DNA of 64,000 nucleotides. Origin: Photobacterium proteolyticum. Its GTDB lineage: Bacteria > Pseudomonadota > Gammaproteobacteria > Enterobacterales > Vibrionaceae. The notes under the pieces were generated by a model, which saw only the letters and a list, made by a program, of their open reading frames with translations, ran no database searches and was not told the origin of the DNA. Of the stretch, positions 28,117 through 37,352 are shown piece by piece. Where the stretch lies: assembly GCF_001939735.1 (NCBI RefSeq), contig NZ_MJIL01000044.1, forward strand, positions 1 through 64,000. Reading direction: 5' to 3'. The number at the start of each line of letters is the position of its first letter. Position 1 is the first letter of the stretch. Made by a program: the position numbers and the translations under genes.

Positions 28117-28337
28117 TTTCCTTGTGACCCTGCTTCTCCCCCCGTCTTCATATGCTTCCAGCAAGGTTGAAGGCACGCTCGCCGCAACAAAAAGCTGTCT
28201 GGCATATCAATCAATCCATAAGAAAACTAATCCTGGAAACATATCTGTTCAATCAGGTAAAGGTTACGAGGCAAAGTCAGCAAAATAGAAGAATGGAACT
28301 CGCTTCAGCAAAAGCAGCCACATGCCAAGCCAGAAGC

Positions 28338-28361
28338 GATGACGATGACGATGACGATGAC
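28338..28361. repeat. GATGAC microsatellite, four copies
   Basis: Exact (GATGAC)x4. In the weak reading frame 28152-28421 it encodes alternating Asp residues. The unit is a multiple of three, so slippage would keep frame, but no real gene is established here. Confidence 0.6.
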
Positions 28362-28765
28362 TTCAAAACTGCCGTGAATATTGTTCAGCGATCAATACCG
28401 TGCTTTTTCGCAACACATTAATAATGTTCGCTAAGAGTCACGCCGCAAATAAGATTCAGTTTTCCTGTAGCAATGAGCGCTACCTACAGGAGATCAGGTT
28501 CAAACTGAGCAAAGGCTTTGAACAATATACCATGCTTACTGATAAACTGAATGATTCCCCTGCTAGCGGACCGTTTCGTGGCAATAGTGGCAATCACCTA
28601 TATAGAGGAAGCAGACTATAAATAGAGGGAAGTTTGTGGATTTGAAACCACGCATACCCTTTTCTTATTTCTGCTATACCGATCAAGGTTTTGATTTTGC
28701 TTTAAACGAACTTTGTTGTTACCCTTATCGCCGTTAGTAAGATTTTGAATATAATGGCCTTTTGG

Positions 28766-28842
28766 CGGACATTAGCGCAGTTTGGTAGCGCACTACTCTG
28801 GGGGAGTAGGGGTCGCTGGTTCGAATCCAGTATGTCCGACCA
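28766..28842 (+). tRNA. tRNA-Pro (anticodon GGG)
   Basis: Acceptor CGGACAT/ATGTCCG pairs over 7 bp and ends with the encoded CCA. The D-stem is GCGC/GCGC, the anticodon stem CTACT/AGTAG holds loop CTGGGGG with anticodon GGG, and the T-loop is TTCGAAT. The gene is flanked by an inverted repeat (AATGGCCTTTTGG and CCAAAGGGCCATT), followed by TTTTATTT. Confidence 0.95.
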
Positions 28843-29069
28843 AAGGGCCATTTTTATTTCCTGTAAACAACACTTCTCTCGCACCATCTCTCTGTAAACT
28901 ACACAAACCTCCCTCTTATTTTTACGCACACCAAATTGGGTTGATTATCAAATGATAGTTATGTGCTAGCGGTCAAAAACTTGCGATGAATCCAATTTTC
29001 TATTTCATATGATATGCAATTGATCTGTATCAAAGTACTATAGCCAGGTAAGACTTTGAGGAGACAATA

Positions 29070-29255
29070 ATGAAAATCAATCCAACTTGTAGTAAGTGCG
29101 GACAGTCTGATGAGTTCCTTATCACAGAAGATGATGTCTATATCTGTATTTGTGGTCACAAGTGTACAAAGATTGATGAGATAAAGAGTGTTCAAGTTCT
29201 TCAGCCAGCCGAAGAACACTACCAAAACCTGCAAAAGCCAGCTTACATGCACTGA
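29070..29255 (+). CDS. Small zinc-ribbon-like protein, 61 aa
   Basis: Starts after GAGGAGA at a good distance. It has CSKCG near the N-terminus and CICGHKC about 22 residues later, a plausible four-Cys zinc ribbon. The rest is hydrophilic. It is followed by a perfect 10-bp-armed palindrome at 29325-29345, which may be its terminator. I do not know the family. Confidence 0.5.
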   Translation: MKINPTCSKCGQSDEFLITEDDVYICICGHKCTKIDEIKSVQVLQPAEEHYQNLQKPAYMH

Positions 29256-29913
29256 TATTTACGCCTATATAAAGCTAACAACACAACCTTTCTTATTTCA
29301 CGCTTTACTGCCCCTTTTAAAGTTCAGCTCCCGGCCCGGGAGCTGCTCATTCTTCCCTCTAATACTTCATTAGAATAGTTATTAACTCGCTATTCATTTG
29401 CCCAAGACGCTTAATTAGAGATTATCCCACGCACTTTTTGTACAAGATTCAGCCAGTTGTTAATTTTTCTTAAAATCCACCAACATTAAATCAGTTAAAT
29501 TTTCTACAAATTAAGTTAAATTCAGGTTAAATTGCTTTTTTAAAGCAATTGAACATCGTACAGAATTTCAAATAATTATCATCGCCATACTAAATCTAAT
29601 TACTTGAATTTAGTCGATAATTTTTATAGGCAGCCATTCTGTAAGCTTCTGGCTCACAAATCTCATTTGGGAAACGTGAGCAAGATCACACTGCATTCAA
29701 AGAATTTCGTGCTAACTTGCAGCGCCTTCTTTGGGCAATACATCCGATTCTATGTTTCACAATTGTGAATGCAACAAGTTACTGATACTGATGCATTTGT
29801 GAGCAAAAAAAAAATATAAATCCAGAATCGTATTCAAGAACTGTCACATATATGGACGTTCCGGTTCGCTCAGCCAGCTTTACTTGGTTGAGCCTGATAT
29901 ACAGGAAAATTTT
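29256..29913. promoter_or_regulatory. Long leader region with CRP-like site
   Basis: Holds the palindrome CAGCTCCCGG/CCGGGAGCTG at 29325-29345, a good CRP-type site GTGA-N6-TCAC (29676-29689, in CGTGAGCAAGATCACA) and a perfect palindrome TTCACAATTGTGAA (29756-29769). The symporter gene lies 145 bp beyond the last, so the region probably holds its promoter and operators. No gene seen. Confidence 0.5.
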
Positions 29914-31404
29914 ATGAGTGTTACTAACGAAACTTGGTTAACATCGCTAAACGATGGCCTGCTGGCTGTGATCGGCGAAGTTAATGGTGTTTTATGGGGC
30001 TGGCTACTTATTTACCTGCTGGTTGCAGTAGGCGTGTACTTCACTTTACGGCTAGGCTTCATTCAAATCCGCCAATTCAAGCATGCTGTTGCTGTTCTTA
30101 AAAGCGGCAAAGATGTTGATAACGGCATCAGCTCGTACCAAGTATTTTGTACTTCAATGGCAGCCCGTGTCGGTACGGGTAACATGGCCGGTGTCGCCGT
30201 GGCCCTTACGGTAGGTGGCCCAGGTGCCATCTTCTGGATGTGGGTTATTGCCCTGTTCGGTATGTCGACTGCATTTATCGAATCAACACTGGCTCAGATC
30301 TACAAAACCAAAGACGTTGACGGTCAATACCGTGGCGGACCTGCATACTACATGGAAAAAGGCCTGGGTATGCGCTGGATGGGTTCACTTTTCTCAGTGT
30401 GCCTGATCATTGCATTTGGTCTAGTGTTCAACGCTGTACAGGCCAATACGATTACAGATGCCCTGAACCACTCTTTCGGTTTTGACGAAACTGTAATGGG
30501 CGTAATCATTGTTGCGGCCTCTGCGTTCTTCATCATGGGTGGCCTACGCAAAGTAGCCGCTGCATCAGCTCGTATTGTGCCGGTAATGGCAATTGGTTAT
30601 CTTGCAATCGCTCTGATTATTGTTGTGATGAACATTACTGAACTACCAGCAGTAGTCGCTCTAATTGTTAAAAGTGCATTTGGCTGGCAAGAAGCTGCGG
30701 CAGGTGGTGTGGCCTACACTATCGCACAAGCTATGCAAAGTGGTATTGCACGTGGTTTGTTCTCAAACGAAGCCGGTATGGGTTCTGCTGCTAACGTAGC
30801 AGCAAGTGCGACGCCAAACCCTAACCACCCTGCCTCTCAAGGCTTTGTTCAAATGCTTGGCGTATTTGCAGATACACTAGTTATTTGTACGGCTTCTGCA
30901 GCGATGATCATGCTGTCAGGTGTTATGGACCAGCCAGATGCTGCATCAGGTATCGGTCTACTACAACAGGCACTAACCAATGAGCTAGGTGGCTGGACGA
31001 CTTACTTTATGGCAGCAGCTATTCTGCTATTCTGCTTCTCGTCTATCATTGCGAACTACACCTATGCAGAAACAAACATCATGTTCCTTAACGGTAATAC
31101 CAAAAAAGGCTTGTTTGTATTCCGTCTGATTGTTCTGGCTATGGTAATGTTCGGCTCTGTCGCTTCCCTGCCGGTAGTTTGGAACCTTGCAGATGCTTCT
31201 ATGGGCTTCATGGCACTGATCAACATCATTGCGCTGGTTATGCTGTCTAAGCTGGCTATCAAAGTCATCAAAGACTACGAGCAGCAGCTTAAAGCCGGCA
31301 AAACGCCTGAGTTTGACCGCTCTAAGTTCCCTGAGCTAGACGAGCTGGATGGTGCATGGCACCCAGAAGGTACTGAGCCTGTTGCGGCTTCAGTGACTAA
31401 GTAA
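29914..31404 (+). CDS. Na+:alanine/glycine symporter (AGCS family), 496 aa
   Basis: AGCS carriers import alanine or glycine with Na+ across the inner membrane. Signature segments are present: GTGNMAGVAVALTVGGPGAIFWMW and AMQSGIARGLFSNEAGMGSAA. About ten helices are visible, ending with a soluble tail rich in Asp and Pro. I choose ATG 29914 (MSVTNETW), with AGGA upstream, over 29884. A CRP-like site lies in the leader and a terminator follows. It is similar in plan to the gene at 60977, but that one is under a glycine riboswitch and this one is not. Confidence 0.88.
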   Translation: MSVTNETWLTSLNDGLLAVIGEVNGVLWGWLLIYLLVAVGVYFTLRLGFIQIRQFKHAVAVLKSGKDVDNGISSYQVFCTSMAARVGTGNMAGVAVALTVGGPGAIFWMWVIALFGMSTAFIESTLAQIYKTKDVDGQYRGGPAYYMEKGLGMRWMGSLFSVCLIIAFGLVFNAVQANTITDALNHSFGFDETVMGVIIVAASAFFIMGGLRKVAAASARIVPVMAIGYLAIALIIVVMNITELPAVVALIVKSAFGWQEAAAGGVAYTIAQAMQSGIARGLFSNEAGMGSAANVAASATPNPNHPASQGFVQMLGVFADTLVICTASAAMIMLSGVMDQPDAASGIGLLQQALTNELGGWTTYFMAAAILLFCFSSIIANYTYAETNIMFLNGNTKKGLFVFRLIVLAMVMFGSVASLPVVWNLADASMGFMALINIIALVMLSKLAIKVIKDYEQQLKAGKTPEFDRSKFPELDELDGAWHPEGTEPVAASVTK

Positions 31405-31457
31405 TCCAGCACAATAAACTAATGCAGTGAGATAATTTATCTCCTACTTGGAATAAC

Positions 31458-31488
31458 AAAAAGCCAGCAAATGCTGGCTTTTTCTTTT
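31458..31488 (+). terminator. Rho-independent terminator
   Basis: AAAAAGCCAGC pairs with GCTGGCTTTTT, followed by CTTTT, 55 bp after the symporter stop. It may also serve the convergent GH31 gene. Confidence 0.8.
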
Positions 31489-31512
31489 ATTGTTCGGCGG
31501 AATTACTGAGGA

Positions 31513-34161
31513 TTACTCAAACTCTACCGAAACTGTTAATTGCTTCTCTACCGGCAACGCAGCGCTCTCTATCACTATCCCGCCTTCTTGCTGTTTCCAG
31601 CCAGTCATCGGCTTGCCGTTGAGTTTTACTGTCTTCACCTTGCCTTCAAGACCAAACCATTCAAGATGTAGCGGACGTGCCGCCGGTGCATTTGCATACT
31701 CACCTTCAGATGAAATCAGCAACTGAACACCATTGGTCATCCCTTTTGTTTTCAGAGTTGTTTTACGTAACTCTCCCTTAAGGTATGCATTGGTGGCACC
31801 ATCATCTTCATAAAGCGTAAACTCCCCGTTGCTACCGTAAATTCTTGCTCCAAGAACGACCGGCACATCACTGGTTAATGGCATTTCTTGCTGTGCATTG
31901 ACCGGTATAATGGCGCCTTGGCGAGCAAATAGCGGCAAGGTCAACACGTCATTATCGATAACAGAAAGCTGTTTGAACCACTCCCCTTTACTGACAACTT
32001 GTTTACCAGTGCGGTAGTCAAACCAGGTTCCACTCGGTAAGTAGACATCTGTCGCTGTTTGACCTCTTTTCGCAATAGCAGCCCCCAGCAAATCTTTACC
32101 CATCATTTTCTGGGCCGGAAGATTCTTGGCCATAGGATCGCCGCCGAAGTAGTAATCCATTGACGGATAAACAGGCTCTGCTGCAATATTGGCACGGTGA
32201 GCCAATGAGTATAGGTACGGAATTAACTGGTAGCGCAACTTAATGCTGGCTTTGTTACTTGCAAGATCACCAACACGATCCGGCGCCGTTTCTTTACAGT
32301 TACATAGGTTTTCGGTGTGCGGGCGAACAGGCACCTCAAACAAAGAACTGTAGGCGAACCACTGTGTATAGGTTTCATCCAGAGCCGCTTCTTGCTCTTC
32401 AGGCAAAACACTGAGCGCACGGCGGTGGAAACCACCAATATCTGAACTGTAGTAGTCGATTCCAGACAGCACCATATTTGGCTGCATGCTGAACTGGGTG
32501 GCCAGGCTCTCGAGGTTGGTACCAATATCCGCCGACCACATAGTCGCACCAAAGCGCTGAATACCAGGCGCCCCTGAGCGCGACATCATAAACGGACGCA
32601 CGTCAGTCTCATTGCGCTGATAGCCGTTGTAGATACTTTCCAACCACTTGTAGTTATAAATATTGTGGACATCATTCTGCTTTTTCCCACCAGCATATAC
32701 GCTTAGCGGGTTATACATTTCAGGCTCACCCAAGTCAGTCCAGTGACCAATCACGCCCATCTCGATGAGTGGTTTACGTTTCCAGTCGTGCCAATGGTCA
32801 CCTGCTTCTGGATTAGTCCAGTCGATCATGCCACCTTTGCCCCACCAGTAGCCGTAGCCATTCGGATCGGAGTCAATAGGCTTATCGGTTTGTGGGCCCA
32901 TCACTAAGTGTCCGTTTTCGGCTAGGTCTGCGTGCTCCTCCAAGCCATCGCTGACGTAGGACTCCTCTATCAGCATCATGCCAACACCCTGCTCTTTGAG
33001 TGCCTTAATTTTCTGCTCTGGTGCCGGGAAATGTTCGAGATCCCAGGTCAGAGTTCCCATCGGACTGGTTGCGCTAAATGCTTCGACGTTACCGAACCAC
33101 TGCAGATCCATTACCACACCGTCGATAGGAAAATCCTGCTGCTTTAGCGTACTTAATTTATCATCAAGCTCCTGCCAGTTATCAAAACCATATTCCGACA
33201 GCCACATCCCAAACAGCTTACGCGGCGGTACAAGCGGGTTCCCCACCAACGCCATATATTGCTGTCTTAGATCAGGCAGATCATCACCAGCCATAAACAA
33301 AAAGCTCGGCTTACCTTCAAGCTGTGATACTTTCCAAGGTGCTTTGGTGAAATCCCAGTTCGCTGAATACACCGTATCCAGGTACAACGCGTAATTCTGC
33401 TGCTTCGAGTTCAATGCATACAACACAGGAAACTGGGTGTTACCAGTACCGCCGCCCTGGTAGCCTTCCATCTTATTGCCGCCCTGGCGCTTGAACCCAA
33501 GCCAGTTAGCATTAAGCTTACCAGGGGCATGAAATTCCTGTCCCAGCCCGTTTAGCTGATAATCACCTTCTGAATTGAGGGTAAAGCTGTTGCTCTTCTC
33601 AGGGCAAATCTCGCTAAGCTGGCCTTTTGCTTTCGATGTAACCGTCATGCAGAGGGTTTGCGGATCAACACCTACCTTCAAATTGGCCGTTTCAAAGCCA
33701 CCTTGGATACGGTTTAGTGCCGACGGTCCGCTAAATTCATCAAGCTTAATTAACTCGGTGGAAGGTAGCGCCTGATCTTTAGACTGCGCTTTAAAGGCAA
33801 TATGAAGAACATCATCATCAAGCACGTCGATAGCTAAATCACGTACCGGTTGGCGGGCCTTGTCGAGAATTCTCGTTTGATGCTGCGCGACAACATCATT
33901 GCCCAGTTGCTCAGTGAGCGAAGAAAGAAAGGCTTGCTGACTATAATATGTCTTGCCGATCATAGGCTTCAGAGCTTTGCGCAGGTTCACCTCAGGAATT
34001 GCTTTGCGCATCCTGAATATCTGGGCGGCTTCCAATCGGTAGCTTTCGCTGTTCTGATAGCGAAAATGTTCGACCTCTGCAAAGGCCGAGCAACTTATTG
34101 CCAGTAAGCTAGGCACAGCAATCCCCAACATCAAATGCTGTAATGGTTTCTTTCCCGTCAT
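31513..34161 (-). CDS. Secreted glycoside hydrolase family 31, 882 aa
   Basis: GH31 enzymes are retaining alpha-glucosidases, alpha-xylosidases and related enzymes. The catalytic nucleophile lies in WTDLGEPEMY, and the acid/base Asp is probably in GATMWSADIGT. GVVMDLQWFG and IDYYSSDIGGFHRR belong to the (beta/alpha)8 barrel. The C-terminal beta domain (EFTLYEDDGATNAYLKGE) resembles DUF5110. A signal peptide is at the start (LMLGIAVPSLLAISCSAFA). I choose ATG 34161 because GGAAG precedes it; a 12-residue upstream extension lacks that. It is monocistronic. Substrate unknown; extracellular or periplasmic polysaccharide use is likely. Confidence 0.85.
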   Translation of the reverse strand: MTGKKPLQHLMLGIAVPSLLAISCSAFAEVEHFRYQNSESYRLEAAQIFRMRKAIPEVNLRKALKPMIGKTYYSQQAFLSSLTEQLGNDVVAQHQTRILDKARQPVRDLAIDVLDDDVLHIAFKAQSKDQALPSTELIKLDEFSGPSALNRIQGGFETANLKVGVDPQTLCMTVTSKAKGQLSEICPEKSNSFTLNSEGDYQLNGLGQEFHAPGKLNANWLGFKRQGGNKMEGYQGGGTGNTQFPVLYALNSKQQNYALYLDTVYSANWDFTKAPWKVSQLEGKPSFLFMAGDDLPDLRQQYMALVGNPLVPPRKLFGMWLSEYGFDNWQELDDKLSTLKQQDFPIDGVVMDLQWFGNVEAFSATSPMGTLTWDLEHFPAPEQKIKALKEQGVGMMLIEESYVSDGLEEHADLAENGHLVMGPQTDKPIDSDPNGYGYWWGKGGMIDWTNPEAGDHWHDWKRKPLIEMGVIGHWTDLGEPEMYNPLSVYAGGKKQNDVHNIYNYKWLESIYNGYQRNETDVRPFMMSRSGAPGIQRFGATMWSADIGTNLESLATQFSMQPNMVLSGIDYYSSDIGGFHRRALSVLPEEQEAALDETYTQWFAYSSLFEVPVRPHTENLCNCKETAPDRVGDLASNKASIKLRYQLIPYLYSLAHRANIAAEPVYPSMDYYFGGDPMAKNLPAQKMMGKDLLGAAIAKRGQTATDVYLPSGTWFDYRTGKQVVSKGEWFKQLSVIDNDVLTLPLFARQGAIIPVNAQQEMPLTSDVPVVLGARIYGSNGEFTLYEDDGATNAYLKGELRKTTLKTKGMTNGVQLLISSEGEYANAPAARPLHLEWFGLEGKVKTVKLNGKPMTGWKQQEGGIVIESAALPVEKQLTVSVEFE

Positions 34162-34651
34162 GGTTCTTCCTTTAAATGGTACCGGGCAGCTAGTCACGCA
34201 TTATTAATAGTTTCAGTAATAACGCTGATCTCTTTGCTAATGGTATTTTCAATATAATTAATGGGAATATACGTCGAGGAAAAACCACTGAAAAGTGATT
34301 GTTATCAATAATTTATTTGTACTGGTTACGTCACTAAATGTGCAATCAAAAGTAAACCGCAGTCACAGAATGTGATGATGGTTATGGTTTAGTATGAAGC
34401 CACCATTGGCATACTCCTTTTTGGATCCATTTCCATCGCAAGCAAAATCCTCGCACAGAACTAACGAGCAATAATCACTCAGCAAGACGGTTAAATTCCC
34501 GACAATTAAACCAGCAGAGTTATCATTTCTTTTATTAAGCCTTCTGCCCGTTTATTGCTTTTCTTCCTACAACCTATTAATTATCAGTTAGCTACGAAAA
34601 CGTTGTCATAACCTTCATCTTATTCATAATGCAACTGTATGTATTTCGTCA

Positions 34652-34713
34652 TTGCTCATACTAGTAATCTTGGCTATATTGCGCCCGCCTCGCCATTTGC
34701 GGGGCATTTTTTT
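34652..34713 (+). promoter_or_regulatory. Promoter followed at once by a terminator hairpin
   Basis: TTGCTC (34652-34657), a 17-bp spacer and TATATT (34675-34680) make a plausible sigma-70 promoter. Starting about at the predicted transcript start, GCCTCGC (34687-34693) pairs with GCGGGGC (34699-34705) and is followed by seven T. The hairpin lies 28 bp before the 5'-nucleotidase gene with no gene upstream on this strand, so it could attenuate that gene. Confidence 0.45.
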
Positions 34714-34741
34714 ATCTGAGTTTTACTTTTTAGGTAGTTAT

Positions 34742-36741
34742 ATGACCTTTTCTAAGCCTCTCGTCGCATTATCTGTCACGCTGGCCTTGGCTGGCTGTAC
34801 GCAAACAGCGAATCAATCAGAATCGAATCAACAGGACCATACCTTCACGCTAACCGTTGCCCATATCAACGACACGCATTCCAATTTCGATCCGGTTAAA
34901 TCCAGCTTCAAAGCCGACGAAAAACTGGTTTATAACGAGTTTGGTGGCTTCCCTCGCCTGCAAACGATGGCTGAAGAATACAAACAGGCTGCCAAACAAC
35001 AAGACAACAGTTTTCTATTCCTGCACGGCGGCGATGCATGGCAAGGTAGTGCCTATTTCAAGCTCAACGAAGGGGCTATGAATGCCGAGCTTCTAAGCAA
35101 AATGAGCCTGGAGCTATGGCACTGGGCAACCACGAGTTCGACCTGAACAATGCCAAGCTCAACCAGTTCATCAGTGATATCAACTTCCCGGTTGTTGCCG
35201 CTAATATCGATACCAGCCACGATGCCGATCTAAAAGATCAAACAAACCTTAAACCTTTTGTTGTCTTCACTTTCGACGGAAACAGCAAAACAGTGATCAA
35301 TGATCTGGATAACTTGCCTGAGAATAAAGACCTGGTTGCAGTATTCGGTATCGCCCTTGACGACATGCCTAACCTGGCACCGAATACCGGTAAGGTGATA
35401 TTCCATGACATGGTTGAATCCTCTCAGGCCACTGTCGATATGCTTGAAGAAAAGGGAATCAATAACATTGTTGCTCTCACCCACATTGGTAATGCCGTTG
35501 ATCTGGAGATCGCATCGAAAGTAAACGGTATCGATCTAATTGTCGGCGGTCACTCTCACACACTCCTTGGTGATTTCACCAATATCGGCCATGACCACAA
35601 TGGTGTCTATGCGCAGATGGTACAAAACCCCAATGGCCAGAGCCAAACCTGTGTGGTTCAGGCCGGCCAATATGCGCAGGCAATTGGCCGACTTGCTGTT
35701 AGTTTCGATACCAATGGCGAAGTAACAGCCTGTAACGGTCTCAATACCCTACTGAGCAATGACGAATACTTCCACTCCCCGACCCGAGAAACGGAAAGCC
35801 AGTTCAATAAGGCTGATACAGCCAAAGTGGTTGATTTCATCGATGACGAAGACAATATCACCATCACCGAGGAAGAACCGGCGATGCGTGGTCTGATAGA
35901 CAGCAAGTACAAGCCTGCCGTCGACCAGGCGTACGGAAACGTGATTGCTCAGGTTACTGAAGAAATTACCCACGAGCGCCGCCCGGGTGATCGTGGAACA
36001 GACAAACATGGCTCGGATGTTGCTGCAATTATTGCCGAAGGGCAGTACTACTGGGCGAATACCGCAGAAGTTCAGCAAGTCACCGGGATGAGAGTCGACT
36101 TTGCCCTCATCGGGGCTGGTGGTATCCGTACCAATATCGAAGCTGGTGAATACCGTGAAGGCAACGTCTCACTCGAAATGCTACCATTCTCAAACTTCAT
36201 GTCAGTGCTGCCGGTGAAGGGGGCTGATATCAAAGCTCTCATCGAAGGCGCTATTTCCGCTACCTTGCCTGAAGGTTCACATGCCGGCAAGTTCCCGTAC
36301 GGCGGCCATATTCGCTATCAATACTCAGAAACCATCGCTAACCAGGCTGGTAAGCTGGATTATGTTGAAGTAATGACGGGACCAGCTGAAAACCCAACCT
36401 GGACAGCACTTGATGACAACAAAACCTACAACGTTGCAATCAACAACTACAACGCAACAGGTAATGACGGCTGGACACCGCTATTCAAGGCACAGAAAAA
36501 CAGCTCAGGCCGCGTTGATCTTGCCTATGTCGACGGCAAGCTAACAAGCTTTACAGTGAAGAATATCGAGGACGTTGGCGGAAAATATAAAGTTCGCTAC
36601 AAGACCCAGGGACCGGACTGCAAGGCAGATAACGTCCGTTGTAATACCGACGCCCAGTCAGTTATCGACTTCATTGCCAATGAGCGACCGGCGCTTACAC
36701 CGCTCGACTATCAAGTCGTGACTTTCGAGCGAATCAAGTAA
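34742..36741 (+). pseudogene. 5'-nucleotidase lipoprotein, frameshifted
   Basis: Secreted 5'-nucleotidases release phosphate from nucleotides. The protein has a lipoprotein signal (LALAGC, Cys19). The metallophosphatase motifs AHINDTHSN, HGGDAWQGS, ALGNHEFDL, LTHIG and GGHSHT are followed by a nucleotidase C-terminal domain (NNYNATGNDGWTPL). The frame changes at about 35110-35113. The first part ends after SKMSLE and the second resumes with MALGNHEF; adding one base restores a 666-residue protein of normal size. Homologues read KMxLDAMALGNHEFD here. As read the gene is inactive, but a sequencing error is just as possible. A 626-codon remainder (35116-36741) could start internally, but would lack the signal and first metal ligands. 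A terminator follows the stop. Confidence 0.85.
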
Positions 36742-36795
36742 GTCGTTAAGAGGTAAAGCTCAGCAGTTACTGCCGAAACAAACCGCTAACTACCC

Positions 36796-36825
36796 AAGGG
36801 CTTTCTGTTCGAAAGCCCTTTCTAT
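36796..36825 (+). terminator. Rho-independent terminator
   Basis: AAGGGCTTTC pairs with GAAAGCCCTT over TGTTC, followed by TCTATTTC, 55 bp after the 5'-nucleotidase stop. Confidence 0.75.
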
Positions 36826-36826
36826 T

Positions 36827-37114
36827 TCAAGTCTTGCAATAACCATGATCTCTTTTCCAGCTCTCACTCATTTTTTCGAGTACACAAGGCGGTAGCGGAC
36901 GGTGGGCCCTTGCTGGCTTAGTCGCGATAGTGCGGTATCCGGCAGCGATCAGGCGTAAATCAAACGCCCTGTCGATAGGCATCCCGGCACGACCTAAATC
37001 CCAGCGAAATACCCTTAACGACATATATTCATACGGCGCTAACTCTCCGCCATATGGATACTTTAAAACCTTGCCATAGGCATGTTTTGCCAGTTCGAAG
37101 TTAACTTCAATCAT
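36827..37114 (-). CDS. Conserved-looking protein of unknown function, 95 aa
   Basis: ATG 37114 follows GGAGG by five bases. The protein begins MIEVNFELAKHAYGKV and contains LKYPYGGELAPYEYMSLRVFRWDLGR and a basic C-terminal part with two Cys. No membrane segment or signal. I do not recognise the family. The layout of aromatic and Arg residues suggests a small soluble protein. Confidence 0.6.
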   Translation of the reverse strand: MIEVNFELAKHAYGKVLKYPYGGELAPYEYMSLRVFRWDLGRAGMPIDRAFDLRLIAAGYRTIATKPARAHRPLPPCVLEKMSESWKRDHGYCKT

Positions 37115-37352
37115 AAGCACCTCCAAACACACTGGTTATAATAACAGTAGTCCGTTACAGGGTAGCTTGCAAAAAAGATTAAGTAAAACCATACCTAAAT
37201 CAAACCTAGGTCAAAAAAATACTACTATTGCATCAGGTTAATGCTATTTCTCCCCTTACGTAATGGCAGCATATTGGCCGATTCCCTTTTTACCGTGAAT
37301 TATTAGCATCTTGTCCTATGCTTAGGCTATGACAAATTAATGCTATTCAGCA
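37115..37352. other. Intergenic, promoter region of the acylation operon
   Basis: AT-rich, no gene seen. No clear operator or hairpin; only TTAATGCTATT is repeated, at about 37235 and 37337. Confidence 0.35.

Larger units (their letters stand above)
27562..28765. other. Gene-poor stretch with repeats
   Basis: A 1.2-kb region without a convincing gene. It holds a solo repeat end at 28036-28116, a (GATGAC)x4 microsatellite at 28338-28361 and short open frames (28152-28421, 28400-28621) with low-complexity or unfamiliar products and no good ribosome sites. The segment before the tRNA may hold its promoter. Confidence 0.45.

Noticed and set aside
28152-28621. Short frames with an Asp-rich run in the gene-poor region
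   Set aside because: Built around a GATGAC microsatellite, no ribosome site or family.
35116-36741. Separate gene starting at MALGNHEF
   Set aside because: It is the downstream part of the frameshifted 5'-nucleotidase, since MALGNHEF is an internal motif of that family.
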